A stretch of DNA of 64,000 nt, from NCBI GenBank assembly GCA_963742035.1, contig CAVUKH010000007.1:1-64000 (forward strand), read 5' to 3'. Both the position numbers and the translations under genes were made by a program. The stretch's first letter is position 1; every line of letters starts with the position of its first letter. The DNA comes from Bog-473 sp963742035. GTDB taxonomy: Bacteria; Actinomycetota; Acidimicrobiia; Acidimicrobiales; RAAP-2. Below, in pieces: positions 51,626 to 60,014 of the stretch. The notes beneath the pieces were generated by a model that searched no databases, was not told where the DNA came from, and was given only the letters and a program-made list of their open reading frames with translations.

Positions 51626-52263
51626 GGCCGCCCCTCCTCTGCCTCTTTGAGCAGCTGGGCGAAGGCCTGATCCCACGTTGGGAGTCCCCGCAGTGCCCGG
51701 AACCGCTGCAGATCGTCGAGCGTGTCTCGACGAACGCGGATGAAACCGCTGCCGGGGAAGTAGGCGTCCATGGTGCTGCGCCAGACAGCGACCGGTAGGC
51801 GGTACGAGGATTCCGTCGACCACGAGAGCGGCTCAGCCGAGAATCCCGACGCCCCATGCGTGAAGACGGTGCCCGAGAACAGGAACAACAGGGGAATGTC
51901 GCCGTCGCCCAGTGCATGCATGTACTTGGCGCCCGTCACCTCGAAGTCGTACGTGCACTCGACGGGAAGGTCGAGCTCGGTTGTCCCGTCGAAGCGACCC
52001 ACCATCGACGCGACGTGCGTCCAGAGGAAGGGATGGAGCGAGTTCCCCCACTGGGGGGTCTCCCCGAACAGTTCGTAGAGATTCTCCTCCTCACGCTCGC
52101 TGTACCGTCGCCGCTGCGGCTCGATCCGGATCTGGCAGCGCAGAGCGACGGCGTGCACACGCTTCCCGCCGGCCTCCTCCACCCGTGTGCGGAACATGAT
52201 CGTCGGCACGGCCGCGTGCGGCTCGGTCTGGGCGTCGATCACCTCGAAGTGCAGGTCGCTCAT
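51622..52263 (-). CDS. DUF6084 family protein of hydrogenase operon
   Basis: A 213-aa beta-rich protein: FEVIDAQTEPHAAVPTIMFR, ALRCQIRIEPQRRRYSEREE, LHPFLWTHVASMVGRFDG, VECTYDFEVTGAKYMHAL and PVAVWRSTMDAYFPGSGFI. It fits DUF6084, a family I associate with actinobacterial group 1h hydrogenase clusters; function unknown. It is coupled by 4-bp overlaps to DUF5947 upstream and the 491-aa gene downstream. Confidence 0.78.
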   Translation of the reverse strand: MSDLHFEVIDAQTEPHAAVPTIMFRTRVEEAGGKRVHAVALRCQIRIEPQRRRYSEREEENLYELFGETPQWGNSLHPFLWTHVASMVGRFDGTTELDLPVECTYDFEVTGAKYMHALGDGDIPLLFLFSGTVFTHGASGFSAEPLSWSTESSYRLPVAVWRSTMDAYFPGSGFIRVRRDTLDDLQRFRALRGLPTWDQAFAQLLKEAEEGRP

Positions 52264-52892
52264 TGGGCCCGCGCTCTGATGTCGGCGAAGAACTCATCGA
52301 GCTTCCGGTTGGCCTCGGTGCCGCCGTCGAAGCCGCGCCACAACATCCGGAGGTGCCCGACGAGCTCGTAGCAGGAATCGATCGGGACGATGTAGCACTC
52401 GGCATCGCGATCGCCGCGGTCACTGGCCGCACGGACGAGGAACGCCTCGACATCGGGCTGCATGGTCGCCAGTTGCGGGTTGGCCACGAACAGATCGGTC
52501 CACGTGTCCAGGGGGAGTTCAGATTCGGTCGCTCCTGCCGGACCGGGGTAGAACGCGGCCAGCCGTTCGAGCTCCGAATTGAGGAAGAAGAAGGCGACAC
52601 TGACCGGGATCTGGAGGCTGTCCCACTGGGACGGGGACAGCTCGAAGTCGCCCAAGGTGAGGTACCGCTCCGGCACGCTGCGGAAGTGGTCGCCCCCCGC
52701 CCCCTGGGACTCGAAGAGGAGAAAACACCCGCGACAGGCGCACAGCAAGGTCCTGGACCGCAGATCTACGAGGTGGCGGTGCTCGCTGGCGATCATCTCC
52801 GAGCACAGCTCGCACACTTCTTCGGCTGGAGCGGCCTCACGGGGAGGGCTGTTGGCGCGAATGCGCTGCAGCACGGCAATGGGGTCGGTCAT
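52260..52892 (-). CDS. DUF5947 family protein of hydrogenase operon
   Basis: A 210-aa protein with VCELCSEMIASEHRHLVDLR and LLCACRGCFLLFES, giving two Cys pairs (CELC and CACRGC) likely to bind zinc or an iron-sulfur cluster. A helical-beta region with YPGPAGATESELPLDTW and CYIVPIDSCYELVGHLRMLW follows. It fits DUF5947, which accompanies NifU-like and DUF6084 genes in these operons. ATG 52892 overlaps the NifU-like stop. A redox or cluster-delivery role is inferred. Confidence 0.8.
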   Translation of the reverse strand: MTDPIAVLQRIRANSPPREAAPAEEVCELCSEMIASEHRHLVDLRSRTLLCACRGCFLLFESQGAGGDHFRSVPERYLTLGDFELSPSQWDSLQIPVSVAFFFLNSELERLAAFYPGPAGATESELPLDTWTDLFVANPQLATMQPDVEAFLVRAASDRGDRDAECYIVPIDSCYELVGHLRMLWRGFDGGTEANRKLDEFFADIRARAQ

Positions 52893-53461
52893 CGGATCGC
52901 CACCTCGGTCGGGCACGCGTCGTAGGGCGTCTTCTTGACCCCGAGTGCGATGGGCACCGCAAGAGGATCGGCCGCGCTCGGCTCCTCGACGACGATGCGA
53001 GTCACCTCCGGCGCCGCCTCCAAAATGGCCACCTCGACCGCGCCGCGCAGTGTGGCGGCCGAGGACGGACACCCGTCGCAACTGCCCAGGAGCCGGAGCT
53101 TGACCGCCCCCAGGTGATCGTCGACGGCCAGGAGCTCCACGTCACCGCCGTGTCGGCCGAGGAATGGCCGCACGGACTCGAGCGCTTCCTCCACCCGAAT
53201 GTCGAGCGGCTCGGGATGGAGGCCCTGGACCAGGAGGAGGCTGGCGACCAGCTCGTCGGCCGTGAAGTCGGCCAACAACTCGGGCGTCCGCGCCTGGGCG
53301 ATCTCGGCCATGCGGGCCAGCCCGGCTCCGTAGAGATCGGAGACCAAGCGCAACAGTTCCTCGGCCAGGTCGAGGGAACGGGGATCCGCAACGGCCTGGA
53401 GCTCGGCGAGTGCCGCCTCTATCCGGTCACCGCTCGCTCGGAGATTCTGGGGTGCAGGCAT
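52889..53461 (-). CDS. NifU-like C-terminal-domain iron-sulfur scaffold protein
   Basis: A protein of about 190 aa. The N-terminal half is helical. The C-terminal half has the NifU domain: ALESVRPFLGRHGGDVELLA and LLGSCDGCPSSAATL, with the cluster-binding CxxC. It could supply clusters to the small subunit or the operon's iron-sulfur proteins. GTG 53464 is an alternative start. It lies 12 bases after hhyL. Confidence 0.88.
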   Translation of the reverse strand: MPAPQNLRASGDRIEAALAELQAVADPRSLDLAEELLRLVSDLYGAGLARMAEIAQARTPELLADFTADELVASLLLVQGLHPEPLDIRVEEALESVRPFLGRHGGDVELLAVDDHLGAVKLRLLGSCDGCPSSAATLRGAVEVAILEAAPEVTRIVVEEPSAADPLAVPIALGVKKTPYDACPTEVAIR

Positions 53462-53473
53462 CACGCCGGGTGA

Positions 53474-55261
53474 TCAGAACAAGTCGTCCGCGTTGGCCAC
53501 CTGAGTGGGGGAGTGGACTTTCTTCAACACCTTTCCCTTGCCCAGATACATGTGGACGCCGCAGGGAAGGCAGGGGTCGAAGCTGCGCACCGACCGCATG
53601 ATGTCGATGCCCTTGAAATTCTCCCTGGTGTTCTCCTCGAAGATCGGGGTGTCGATCACCGCATCCTCGTAGGGCCCAGGAGTGCCGTAGCTGTCACGAG
53701 GGTTGGCGTTCCAAGGGGTCGGCGGATACGGGTGGTAGTTGGCGATCTTGCCGCCCTTGATCACCATGTGGTGTGAGAGGACGCCGCGCACCGCCTCGGT
53801 GAACCCGCACCCGATCGCTTCGTCGGGCACGTCGAAAGGCTCCCAGGTCTTGGTCTTGCCGGCCCGGACGTCCTTGAGCGCCAGCTCAATGAAGTCAAGC
53901 GCTGCCGCAGCGGCGTACGCCTGGAAGTACGTCCTGGCCCTGTCGCGCTCGAGCGTGTTGGACCATTGTGGGATCTTCCACTCCAGGTCGACCGGTCCCT
54001 CCAGGGCAGTCTTGGGCAGGTGGATCTTCACGCTGGCGCCGGTGGCGTCGAGATGGTCCGTGTGCACAAGGCCGGAGAGGGCGGTCGACCAGAGCCGGGC
54101 CAGCGGTCCGCCTCCGGTGTCAAGGGCCAGGTGGTCCTGGCCGTCGAACCAGCGGGGTGCCATGACCCAGCTGTAGTTGCCATCGAAATCGCGCTTCTGC
54201 GGCTGGGGGTTGGTGTGTTGGTTCCAGGGGTGGCGTCGGTCGACCGGGTTCCCGAGGGGATCTCGGGTGACGAACATCTCCTGGTCCTCCCAGTCGTCAT
54301 AGAAGGAATGACCCAGCAGAATCCGGATGCCGAGGTTGATCTCGACGAGGTCGTTGGTGACGAGCTTGCCGTCGACGACGACGCCAGGGGTCACGCCCAT
54401 GGCACGGCCCCACTTGGTCATGTCTTTGTAATCGAAATTGCAGACCTCGGGATCCTGGAAGGCACCCCAGCAGTTGAGCAAGATCCGCCTCCGACCGACC
54501 TCCTCGTAACCCGGCAAGGCCTCGTAGAAGAAGTCGAAGAGATCGTCGTGCATCGGTACGACCCGCTTCATGAATTCCACGTAGCGCATCAGGCGCGCGT
54601 AGTAGTCGGTGAACAGCTGGATGGTCGCCGTGGTGCCGACACCTCCCGGGTAGAGGGTCGATGGATGGACGTGGCGCCCCTCCATCAGGCAGAACATCTC
54701 CCGGGTGTAGCGGCTGACCTGGAGTGCCTCGCGGTAGAACTCGCCAGAGAACGGATTGAGCGATCGCATGATGTCGCCGATCGTCTTGTAGCCGTGCGCC
54801 GCCGCGCCCGGGGCCTCGGCTCTGTTGGCCTGTTCGAGCACGCCGGGATTGGTCTCCGCGACCATCTTCTCGCAGAAGTCCACGCCGACGAGGTTCTCCT
54901 GGAAGATGTTGTGGTCGAACATGTACTCCGCGGCCTCACCCAGGTTCACGATCTGCTCGCCGAGGGCGGGCGGGTGCACCCCGTACGCCATGTTTTGGGC
55001 GTAGCAGGAGCAGGTGGCATGGTTGTCGCCGCAGATGCCGCAGATCCGACTCGTGATGAAGTGCGCGTCCCTGGGGTCCTTGCCCTTCATGAAGACGCTG
55101 TAGCCCCGGAAGATGGAGGAGGTGCTGTGACATTCCGCGACCCTCCCCTTCCCAAAGTCGACTTTGGTGTAGATCCCCAGACTCCCCACAATGCGCGTGA
55201 TCGGGTCCCACGCCATTTCGACGAGCCCGTTGGCGTCCTCGGTGAGTTTCTTGGTGGCCAT
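53474..55261 (-). CDS. hhyL: [NiFe]-hydrogenase large subunit, group 1h
   Basis: A 595-aa catalytic subunit. The nickel ligands are in the L1 motif SRICGICGDNHATC (C74, C77) and the L2 motif FDPCLPCGVH (C564, C567). A 25-residue tail after H570 is removed by the maturation protease. The RICGIC/DPCLPC forms and the DUF5947/NifU neighbours place it in the high-affinity actinobacterial group 1h (hhy). It oxidises trace H2, including atmospheric levels in characterised relatives. It starts three bases after the hhyS stop. Confidence 0.96.
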   Translation of the reverse strand: MATKKLTEDANGLVEMAWDPITRIVGSLGIYTKVDFGKGRVAECHSTSSIFRGYSVFMKGKDPRDAHFITSRICGICGDNHATCSCYAQNMAYGVHPPALGEQIVNLGEAAEYMFDHNIFQENLVGVDFCEKMVAETNPGVLEQANRAEAPGAAAHGYKTIGDIMRSLNPFSGEFYREALQVSRYTREMFCLMEGRHVHPSTLYPGGVGTTATIQLFTDYYARLMRYVEFMKRVVPMHDDLFDFFYEALPGYEEVGRRRILLNCWGAFQDPEVCNFDYKDMTKWGRAMGVTPGVVVDGKLVTNDLVEINLGIRILLGHSFYDDWEDQEMFVTRDPLGNPVDRRHPWNQHTNPQPQKRDFDGNYSWVMAPRWFDGQDHLALDTGGGPLARLWSTALSGLVHTDHLDATGASVKIHLPKTALEGPVDLEWKIPQWSNTLERDRARTYFQAYAAAAALDFIELALKDVRAGKTKTWEPFDVPDEAIGCGFTEAVRGVLSHHMVIKGGKIANYHPYPPTPWNANPRDSYGTPGPYEDAVIDTPIFEENTRENFKGIDIMRSVRSFDPCLPCGVHMYLGKGKVLKKVHSPTQVANADDLF

Positions 55262-55264
55262 GCC

Positions 55265-56320
55265 CTACCTCCAGATCTTCTGGTAGCCGGTTGAGAGCTC
55301 GTTCCCGGGTGTGCGCCACTTCGGCTCGTCATCGAGCGTGTGAAGGGTGATCTTGCGGAGCCCGCGGACAGCCCTTCCGTACAGGCCCGAGGCCATCGTG
55401 GACACCGTCGCCCCTGGGGGTTCATCCATGAAGGGCATGAACTTGTCTGGGAATCCGGGCATCGTGCACCCGATGCAGATGCCGCCGACGTTGGGGCAGC
55501 CTCCCACGCCATTTATCCACCCACGTTTTGGCACGTTGCATTTGACGACGGGTCCCCAGCAGCCGAGTTTGACGATGCACTTCGGCGAGCCGTACTCGGT
55601 CGCGAACTCGCCCTGCTCGTAGTAGCCGGCCCGGTCGCAGCCCTCGTGCACCGTGGAGCCGAACAGCCACTGGGGCCGCAGCGAGTCGTCGAGCGGGATC
55701 ATGGGCGCCTGGCCCGTGGCCTGGTAGAGCAGATAGAGGATGGTCTCCGACAAGTTGTCGGGGTGGGTGGGACAGCCCGGCACGCAGACGATCGGGATGC
55801 CGGCCTTGGAAGTCCAGCCCCATCCGAGGTAGTCGGGCACGCCCATTGCCCCGGTGGGGTTGCCCGCCATGGCATGAATGCCGCCGTAGCAGGCACATGT
55901 ACCAGCAGCGAGCACGACGAGCGCTTTCGGCGCCAGCCGGTCGAGCCACTCGCTGGTGGTCATGGGCTGATCGGTGTCGGGATTGTTCCCGAAGCCGCAC
56001 CAGTAACCCTCCTTCTTGATCGCCTCGTTGGGGATGGACCCCTCGACGACCAGCACAAAGGGCTCGAGTTCCCCGCGGTCTGCCTTGAAGAACCATTCGA
56101 TGAAGTCGTCGGCGCCCCCCACCGGGCCGCATTCGAAGTCGATCAGCGGCCAGTGCACCGCGATCTTCGGCAGCCCTGGTAGTGCGCCGAGTGCTATTTC
56201 CTCGATGCTGGGCTGCGTCGCTGCGGTCAGTGCAACAGAATCGCCATCACAGCTCAGTCCGGCGTTGATCCAGAGGACGTGGACCACCGCTTCTTCGGTC
56301 GCAGTGTCAGTCGCCGTCAA
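55265..56320 (-). CDS. hhyS: [NiFe]-hydrogenase small subunit, group 1h
   Basis: A 351-aa iron-sulfur subunit. There is no twin-arginine signal, as expected for group 1h. The proximal-cluster motif is INAGLSCDGDSVAL, with Asp27 in place of the usual second Cys, giving the 3Cys-1Asp site seen in the Ralstonia actinobacterial-type enzyme. Further ligands lie in LAAGTCACYGG, CVPGCPTHPDN, HEGCDRAGYY, LGCWGPVVKC and CPNVGGICIGC. The TTG start at 56320 was chosen because GGGGAGGGC lies just upstream and the family begins there. It is the first gene of the operon. Confidence 0.95.
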   Translation of the reverse strand: MTATDTATEEAVVHVLWINAGLSCDGDSVALTAATQPSIEEIALGALPGLPKIAVHWPLIDFECGPVGGADDFIEWFFKADRGELEPFVLVVEGSIPNEAIKKEGYWCGFGNNPDTDQPMTTSEWLDRLAPKALVVLAAGTCACYGGIHAMAGNPTGAMGVPDYLGWGWTSKAGIPIVCVPGCPTHPDNLSETILYLLYQATGQAPMIPLDDSLRPQWLFGSTVHEGCDRAGYYEQGEFATEYGSPKCIVKLGCWGPVVKCNVPKRGWINGVGGCPNVGGICIGCTMPGFPDKFMPFMDEPPGATVSTMASGLYGRAVRGLRKITLHTLDDEPKWRTPGNELSTGYQKIWR

Positions 56321-56489
56321 GGTGCCCTCCCCGGTCCTGGCCGCGCGGCGTTGTGCGGCTGCATGCAGTCTCAGCCCGCCTCCGACCGCTGTAAATGAGT
56401 GTCTTTTGCACCGTCCTTTGGAGCGAGCCCGCGTTCGGACCGTGGACACCATTGACACCCCGATCAGGCGGGACGAGGATCGTCGGTGC
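56321..56489. promoter_or_regulatory. Divergent hydrogenase/regulator promoter region
   Basis: For the rightward regulator, TTGACA (56452-56457) and GAGGAT (56475-56480), 17 bp apart, predict a start about 56487, so the ATG at 56490 may be leaderless. On the minus strand an A/T-rich patch (56390-56408) is the only obvious -10 area for hhyS. GGTGTC is repeated with a 9-bp period on the minus strand (56444-56459). A PadR operator should lie here but no clear palindrome is evident. Confidence 0.5.
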
Positions 56490-57665
56490 ATGGCCACGGA
56501 ACAGCGGTCCGCGGGGCCGCAGGCAACGGAAGGGGCAGCACGTTTCGAACTGGCGCCGCCGCGCCGGTTCATGTTGCCGGCAATTCTTCTCTTGCTATCC
56601 GAGCAACCCGGGTATGGATACGGACTCGTCCCTCGTCTCGTCGAATTCCGGTTCGGTCATGTCGACCGCCCGGCCGTCTACCGCGCTCTCGCCCAACTCG
56701 AGCGCGACCGCCTCGTGCAGCTCTCGGCGGACGACCGGCAGCCCGGCCAGGCCCGTCGCGTCTATTCGGTGACGCCGCTGGGGGAGCGTGTTCTCCGGAT
56801 GTGGATGGGCGTGATCCGGGAGGAGCATGCTCACCTCGGTGAGGTGATTCGTCGGTACCAGGCCACCGCCACCATCGATGCCGTGTTGTCCGAAGTCGAG
56901 GGCGGATCGGTGCCCGAGCTCGACCTCGGCTGGTCTCCTGTCTCCACCACGTCCACGTGGCGACGTCGCCTGATGCCGCTCGAGGGCGACGGGGGCGAGG
57001 TGATCTCTCAGTTGGCGGGGTCGGAAGAGCATTTCAGGTCGTTTTGGTCCGGCGCTGCGCAAACCCGCGAGCCGGCACCGGGGGGCATCGAGTCGTCACG
57101 TTCGGCCTCAGGTCCTCCCCGCGGGACCTCAGTCGGCCCGACGATGCGCCGATTCATTTTGGATCCTGAGAGATCGGCGGTGCTCATTGACGCCCGCTCG
57201 ACGGTCGGGCCGATCTGTTTCGGCAGCACGGGCGTTACGGGTTCGCTGTACGCCGCTCTGGACGACGGTGGGGTAAGCGAAGAAACCCCTCCCTCGGGAT
57301 GGCTCACCATCGACATGACGGGATTGAGCTCCGGGAACAAGCTCTATGACGCCGAACTCCACCGCCGAATCAGCTCCCGTCGATACCCGACAGCCAAGGT
57401 GGAGCTGAAGGAGTGCACGCCGAGCGCCCCGGGGTGGCGTTATCGCCTCCGCGGAGAATTGACCTTCCATGGGATTACGCGCCGCGCCGAGGGGACCGTG
57501 CAGGTGGAGGCGGCGTCCAACGATCGCATCGTCATCAGCGGCGAGCAGGTCTTCGACATTCGAGACTTCGCGCTGCCATCCCCAACCATGCTGATGCTCC
57601 GCATCTTCCCCGACGTCAGGGTCCGGCTGTACGCCGAAGCCGAACTGTCGCCTGAGGATGAGTGA
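56490..57665 (+). CDS. PadR-type regulator fused to a YceI-like domain
   Basis: A 391-aa fusion. Residues about 25-130 are a PadR winged helix (FMLPAILLLLSEQPGYGYGL, VYRALAQLERDRLVQL, RRVYSVTPLGERVL). A low-complexity linker (about 145-215) follows. Residues about 217-388 are a YceI domain (FILDPERSAVLIDARSTVGP, SGNKLYDAELHRRISSRRYP, FDIRDFALPSPTMLMLRIF) clearly paralogous to the protein at 48898. It diverges from hhyS. It probably controls the hydrogenase operon, with the YceI part sensing a lipid such as a quinone. The fusion is in one clean frame. Confidence 0.88.
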   Translation: MATEQRSAGPQATEGAARFELAPPRRFMLPAILLLLSEQPGYGYGLVPRLVEFRFGHVDRPAVYRALAQLERDRLVQLSADDRQPGQARRVYSVTPLGERVLRMWMGVIREEHAHLGEVIRRYQATATIDAVLSEVEGGSVPELDLGWSPVSTTSTWRRRLMPLEGDGGEVISQLAGSEEHFRSFWSGAAQTREPAPGGIESSRSASGPPRGTSVGPTMRRFILDPERSAVLIDARSTVGPICFGSTGVTGSLYAALDDGGVSEETPPSGWLTIDMTGLSSGNKLYDAELHRRISSRRYPTAKVELKECTPSAPGWRYRLRGELTFHGITRRAEGTVQVEAASNDRIVISGEQVFDIRDFALPSPTMLMLRIFPDVRVRLYAEAELSPEDE

Positions 57666-57712
57666 GCCCTGGTGACCGGCTCAGATGGGAAGGCGATCCC
57701 CGGCTCGGATTC

Positions 57713-58534
57713 TCAATCCCGTTTGGTGACGTCCCCGAGGGGGCTGGACTGATCGGTGACGTCCTGGCCGATACCTCGTAGGCCGACGGCCTTGCCATCG
57801 GACCCCTGGGTCGGATTGGCATGGACCCAGACCACGTGGGTCTTCTGATCGCGGTGCTCGACGCGATACTCCTGGTCGAGGGGACGGGACGATCTCACCG
57901 ACTCCGTCATGGCACCTCGTATCCTCTCTCTGTCCTCGGGACTGATCAGCTCCAGGTACGACTCGAACGTCCCGGCGAAGTCCAGTGGGTCGATCCCATG
58001 GATCCGATGGAACTCGGTGCTCCACTGCACCGCATCGGTCCTGAGGTCCCAGAGCCAACTCCCGACACCGGAGAGCGCCTCTGCCTCCTCGAGCCGGGCG
58101 TCCATTTCTGCGAGCGTGGCCTGCGCAAGGTGCTGTTCGGTGACGTCGTGAGCCACGACGACCTGCCCAAGGACCTCGCCCTCATGATTGATCAAGGGGG
58201 AGAGGGAGAGGGAGATCGGAATGGGGAGTCCGTCGGGCCGGATGATCTCCGTCTCGAAATGCCGGATGCGTTCGCCGGCTCCCACCCGGGCGATGACCTC
58301 ATCGACCTCGTGGCGAAGGTGAGGGGCAAATATGGCACCGATGGGACAGCGCTCAACCTCGTGGGGAGATCGGCCGAAGAGCCTTTCGGCGTTCTCGCTG
58401 AAGTAGGTGACCTTGGCCGTATGGTCGCACGTCATGACGGCATCGTCGGTCAGCTCGATGATCGCACGGAGAAGCACTCCAGGTAGGGCTATCGCATTGA
58501 GAGCGTCCGGCCCGTTTTCACCCGTTTCACCCAT
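57713..58534 (-). CDS. Two-PAS-domain sensory protein without output domain
   Basis: A 273-aa protein. PAS-1 (about 20-140) has IIELTDDAVMTCDHTAKVTY, AERLFGRSPHEVERC and the PAC part QVVVAHDVTEQHL. A short coiled linker (LAEMDARLEEAEALSG) leads to PAS-2 with GVGSWLWDLRTDAVQWSTEF and the PAC GLRGIGQDVTD. No kinase, GGDEF or DNA-binding domain follows, so it must act through a partner, perhaps the PadR-YceI regulator or a distant kinase. It lies between the hydrogenase structural genes and hypAB, suggesting redox or oxygen sensing. Confidence 0.85.
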   Translation of the reverse strand: MGETGENGPDALNAIALPGVLLRAIIELTDDAVMTCDHTAKVTYFSENAERLFGRSPHEVERCPIGAIFAPHLRHEVDEVIARVGAGERIRHFETEIIRPDGLPIPISLSLSPLINHEGEVLGQVVVAHDVTEQHLAQATLAEMDARLEEAEALSGVGSWLWDLRTDAVQWSTEFHRIHGIDPLDFAGTFESYLELISPEDRERIRGAMTESVRSSRPLDQEYRVEHRDQKTHVVWVHANPTQGSDGKAVGLRGIGQDVTDQSSPLGDVTKRD

Positions 58535-58820
58535 GGATTTCTCCGGCTGACTCGCTGGCTACCGGCGCCCCTGAAGGAAGAGAGCCAACGGCTCAGCCCC
58601 TCTCGGCCATCCTACGCCTCGGCTTCGTGTCGGTGTCCTCGTCTTGCCTCCACCGGTCCAAGAGAGCGGCCGCCACTGTCCCGCCCGAGCGGTGAGGAGC
58701 CGCGGGCCCTCAGTGTCGATCATGAGCGAGGACGCCGAGCCCCCGACGACTGTCGCATCCGCAGATGGACCAGTCGCCGGTCTCGGGACGGCCAGTTATG
58801 CTCCGAGCGAGGAGCCGGCG

Positions 58821-59159
58821 ATGCACGAACTCTCCATTTGCAGCGCAATTGCGAGTACGGCGGCAAAGCACGCGGAAGGGCGATCGGTGTCCCAAGTCAC
58901 CGTGCAGATTGGGCATCTGCGTCAGGTCGTGCCCGATGCCCTCCAATTCAGTTGGGAGGTCGTGTCCGACACCACAACGCTCAAGGATGCAGAACTCGTG
59001 ATCGAACAAGTGCCAGCGGTGGTCGAGTGCGCTTCGTGTGGTGCACGAACCACTCTCGACCTTCCCATCCTCGCCTGTGCCCGTTGTGAAGGGTTCGATG
59101 TCAAGCTCGTCAGCGGAGAAGAGCTCCTCGTGGTGTCGATCGACCTGGTGGACGCCTAG
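58821..59159 (+). CDS. hypA: Hydrogenase nickel-insertion protein HypA
   Basis: A 112-aa metallochaperone. The nickel site is the N-terminal MHELS (His2). The zinc site is two CxxC knuckles in VECASCGARTTL and LACARCEGF. ATG 58821 follows GAGGAG and begins exactly at the family N-terminus. HypB follows after two bases, completing the Ni-insertion pair for HhyL. Confidence 0.95.
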   Translation: MHELSICSAIASTAAKHAEGRSVSQVTVQIGHLRQVVPDALQFSWEVVSDTTTLKDAELVIEQVPAVVECASCGARTTLDLPILACARCEGFDVKLVSGEELLVVSIDLVDA

Positions 59160-59161
59160 CA

Positions 59162-59977
59162 ATGGGCAGATTTCACCTTCACGCGGACGGAACTGGTCAC
59201 GTCCACGAACACGACCTTGACTCCGATCACGACCAACACGAGGGGGGAGCACCCGACGTCGGGGATCATTCGGGATACGCCCAAACGGGCGAGACGAGGA
59301 TCGCCATACTCGAGAACCTTCTCTCGGAGAACGACCGGGTCGCTGATGACAATGGCAAGCGGCTGGCGGCGTCAGGTGTCTGCGCAGTGAACTTGATGTC
59401 CTCGCCCGGGGCCGGGAAGACCACACTTCTTCGCAAGACGTTGCAGATTCTGGGCGAGTCGATACGCATCGGCGTGTTGGAAGGAGACATCGCAACGACT
59501 CTCGACGCAGATCAACTCGAAGGGGCTGGCGCAACGGCGATTTCAGTCGTGAACACGAGTGCGGGATTTGGGGGAGAGTGCCATCTCGATGCCGTGATGG
59601 TGCAATCCGGGATGGCGCGGCTCCCGTTGCCTGGGCTCGACCTTCTGATCATTGAGAACGTCGGGAATTTGGTGTGTCCGGCGGAATTCCGGGTTGGTGA
59701 GCAGGCGAAGGCCATGGTGTTCGCCGTGACGGAGGGGGAAGAAAAGCCTTTCAAGTACCCGGTCATGTTCCGAGCCGCGGATGTTGTCGTGGTGAACAAG
59801 GTGGATCTGCTCCCGCACCTCGACTTCGAGTTGGACCTCTTTCTGGCCAACCTGCATGCGGTGAACCCCACAGCCGAGGTCATTCTGGCGAGCGCCCGTA
59901 CCGGTCAGGGTGTCAGCGAGTGGTGTGCCTGGTTAGCCGGTCGGTGCTCACTCGGGTTCGGGGAGTCCAAAGCCTGA
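59162..59977 (+). CDS. hypB: Hydrogenase nickel-insertion GTPase HypB
   Basis: A 271-aa GTPase. The N-terminus is His/Asp-rich (13 His in the first 40 residues) and should store nickel. The G domain has the P-loop NLMSSPGAGKTTLL, GVLEGDIATTLDA, the metal-site GGECHLDAVMV, IIENVGNLVCPAEF and NKVDLLPHL. It delivers nickel with HypA after Fe-centre insertion. The gene ends just before the convergent secreted-repeat gene. Confidence 0.96.
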   Translation: MGRFHLHADGTGHVHEHDLDSDHDQHEGGAPDVGDHSGYAQTGETRIAILENLLSENDRVADDNGKRLAASGVCAVNLMSSPGAGKTTLLRKTLQILGESIRIGVLEGDIATTLDADQLEGAGATAISVVNTSAGFGGECHLDAVMVQSGMARLPLPGLDLLIIENVGNLVCPAEFRVGEQAKAMVFAVTEGEEKPFKYPVMFRAADVVVVNKVDLLPHLDFELDLFLANLHAVNPTAEVILASARTGQGVSEWCAWLAGRCSLGFGESKA

Positions 59978-60014
59978 TTTCACGGGGGACGGTCGGCGCT
60001 CCGAGACCGTTCGC

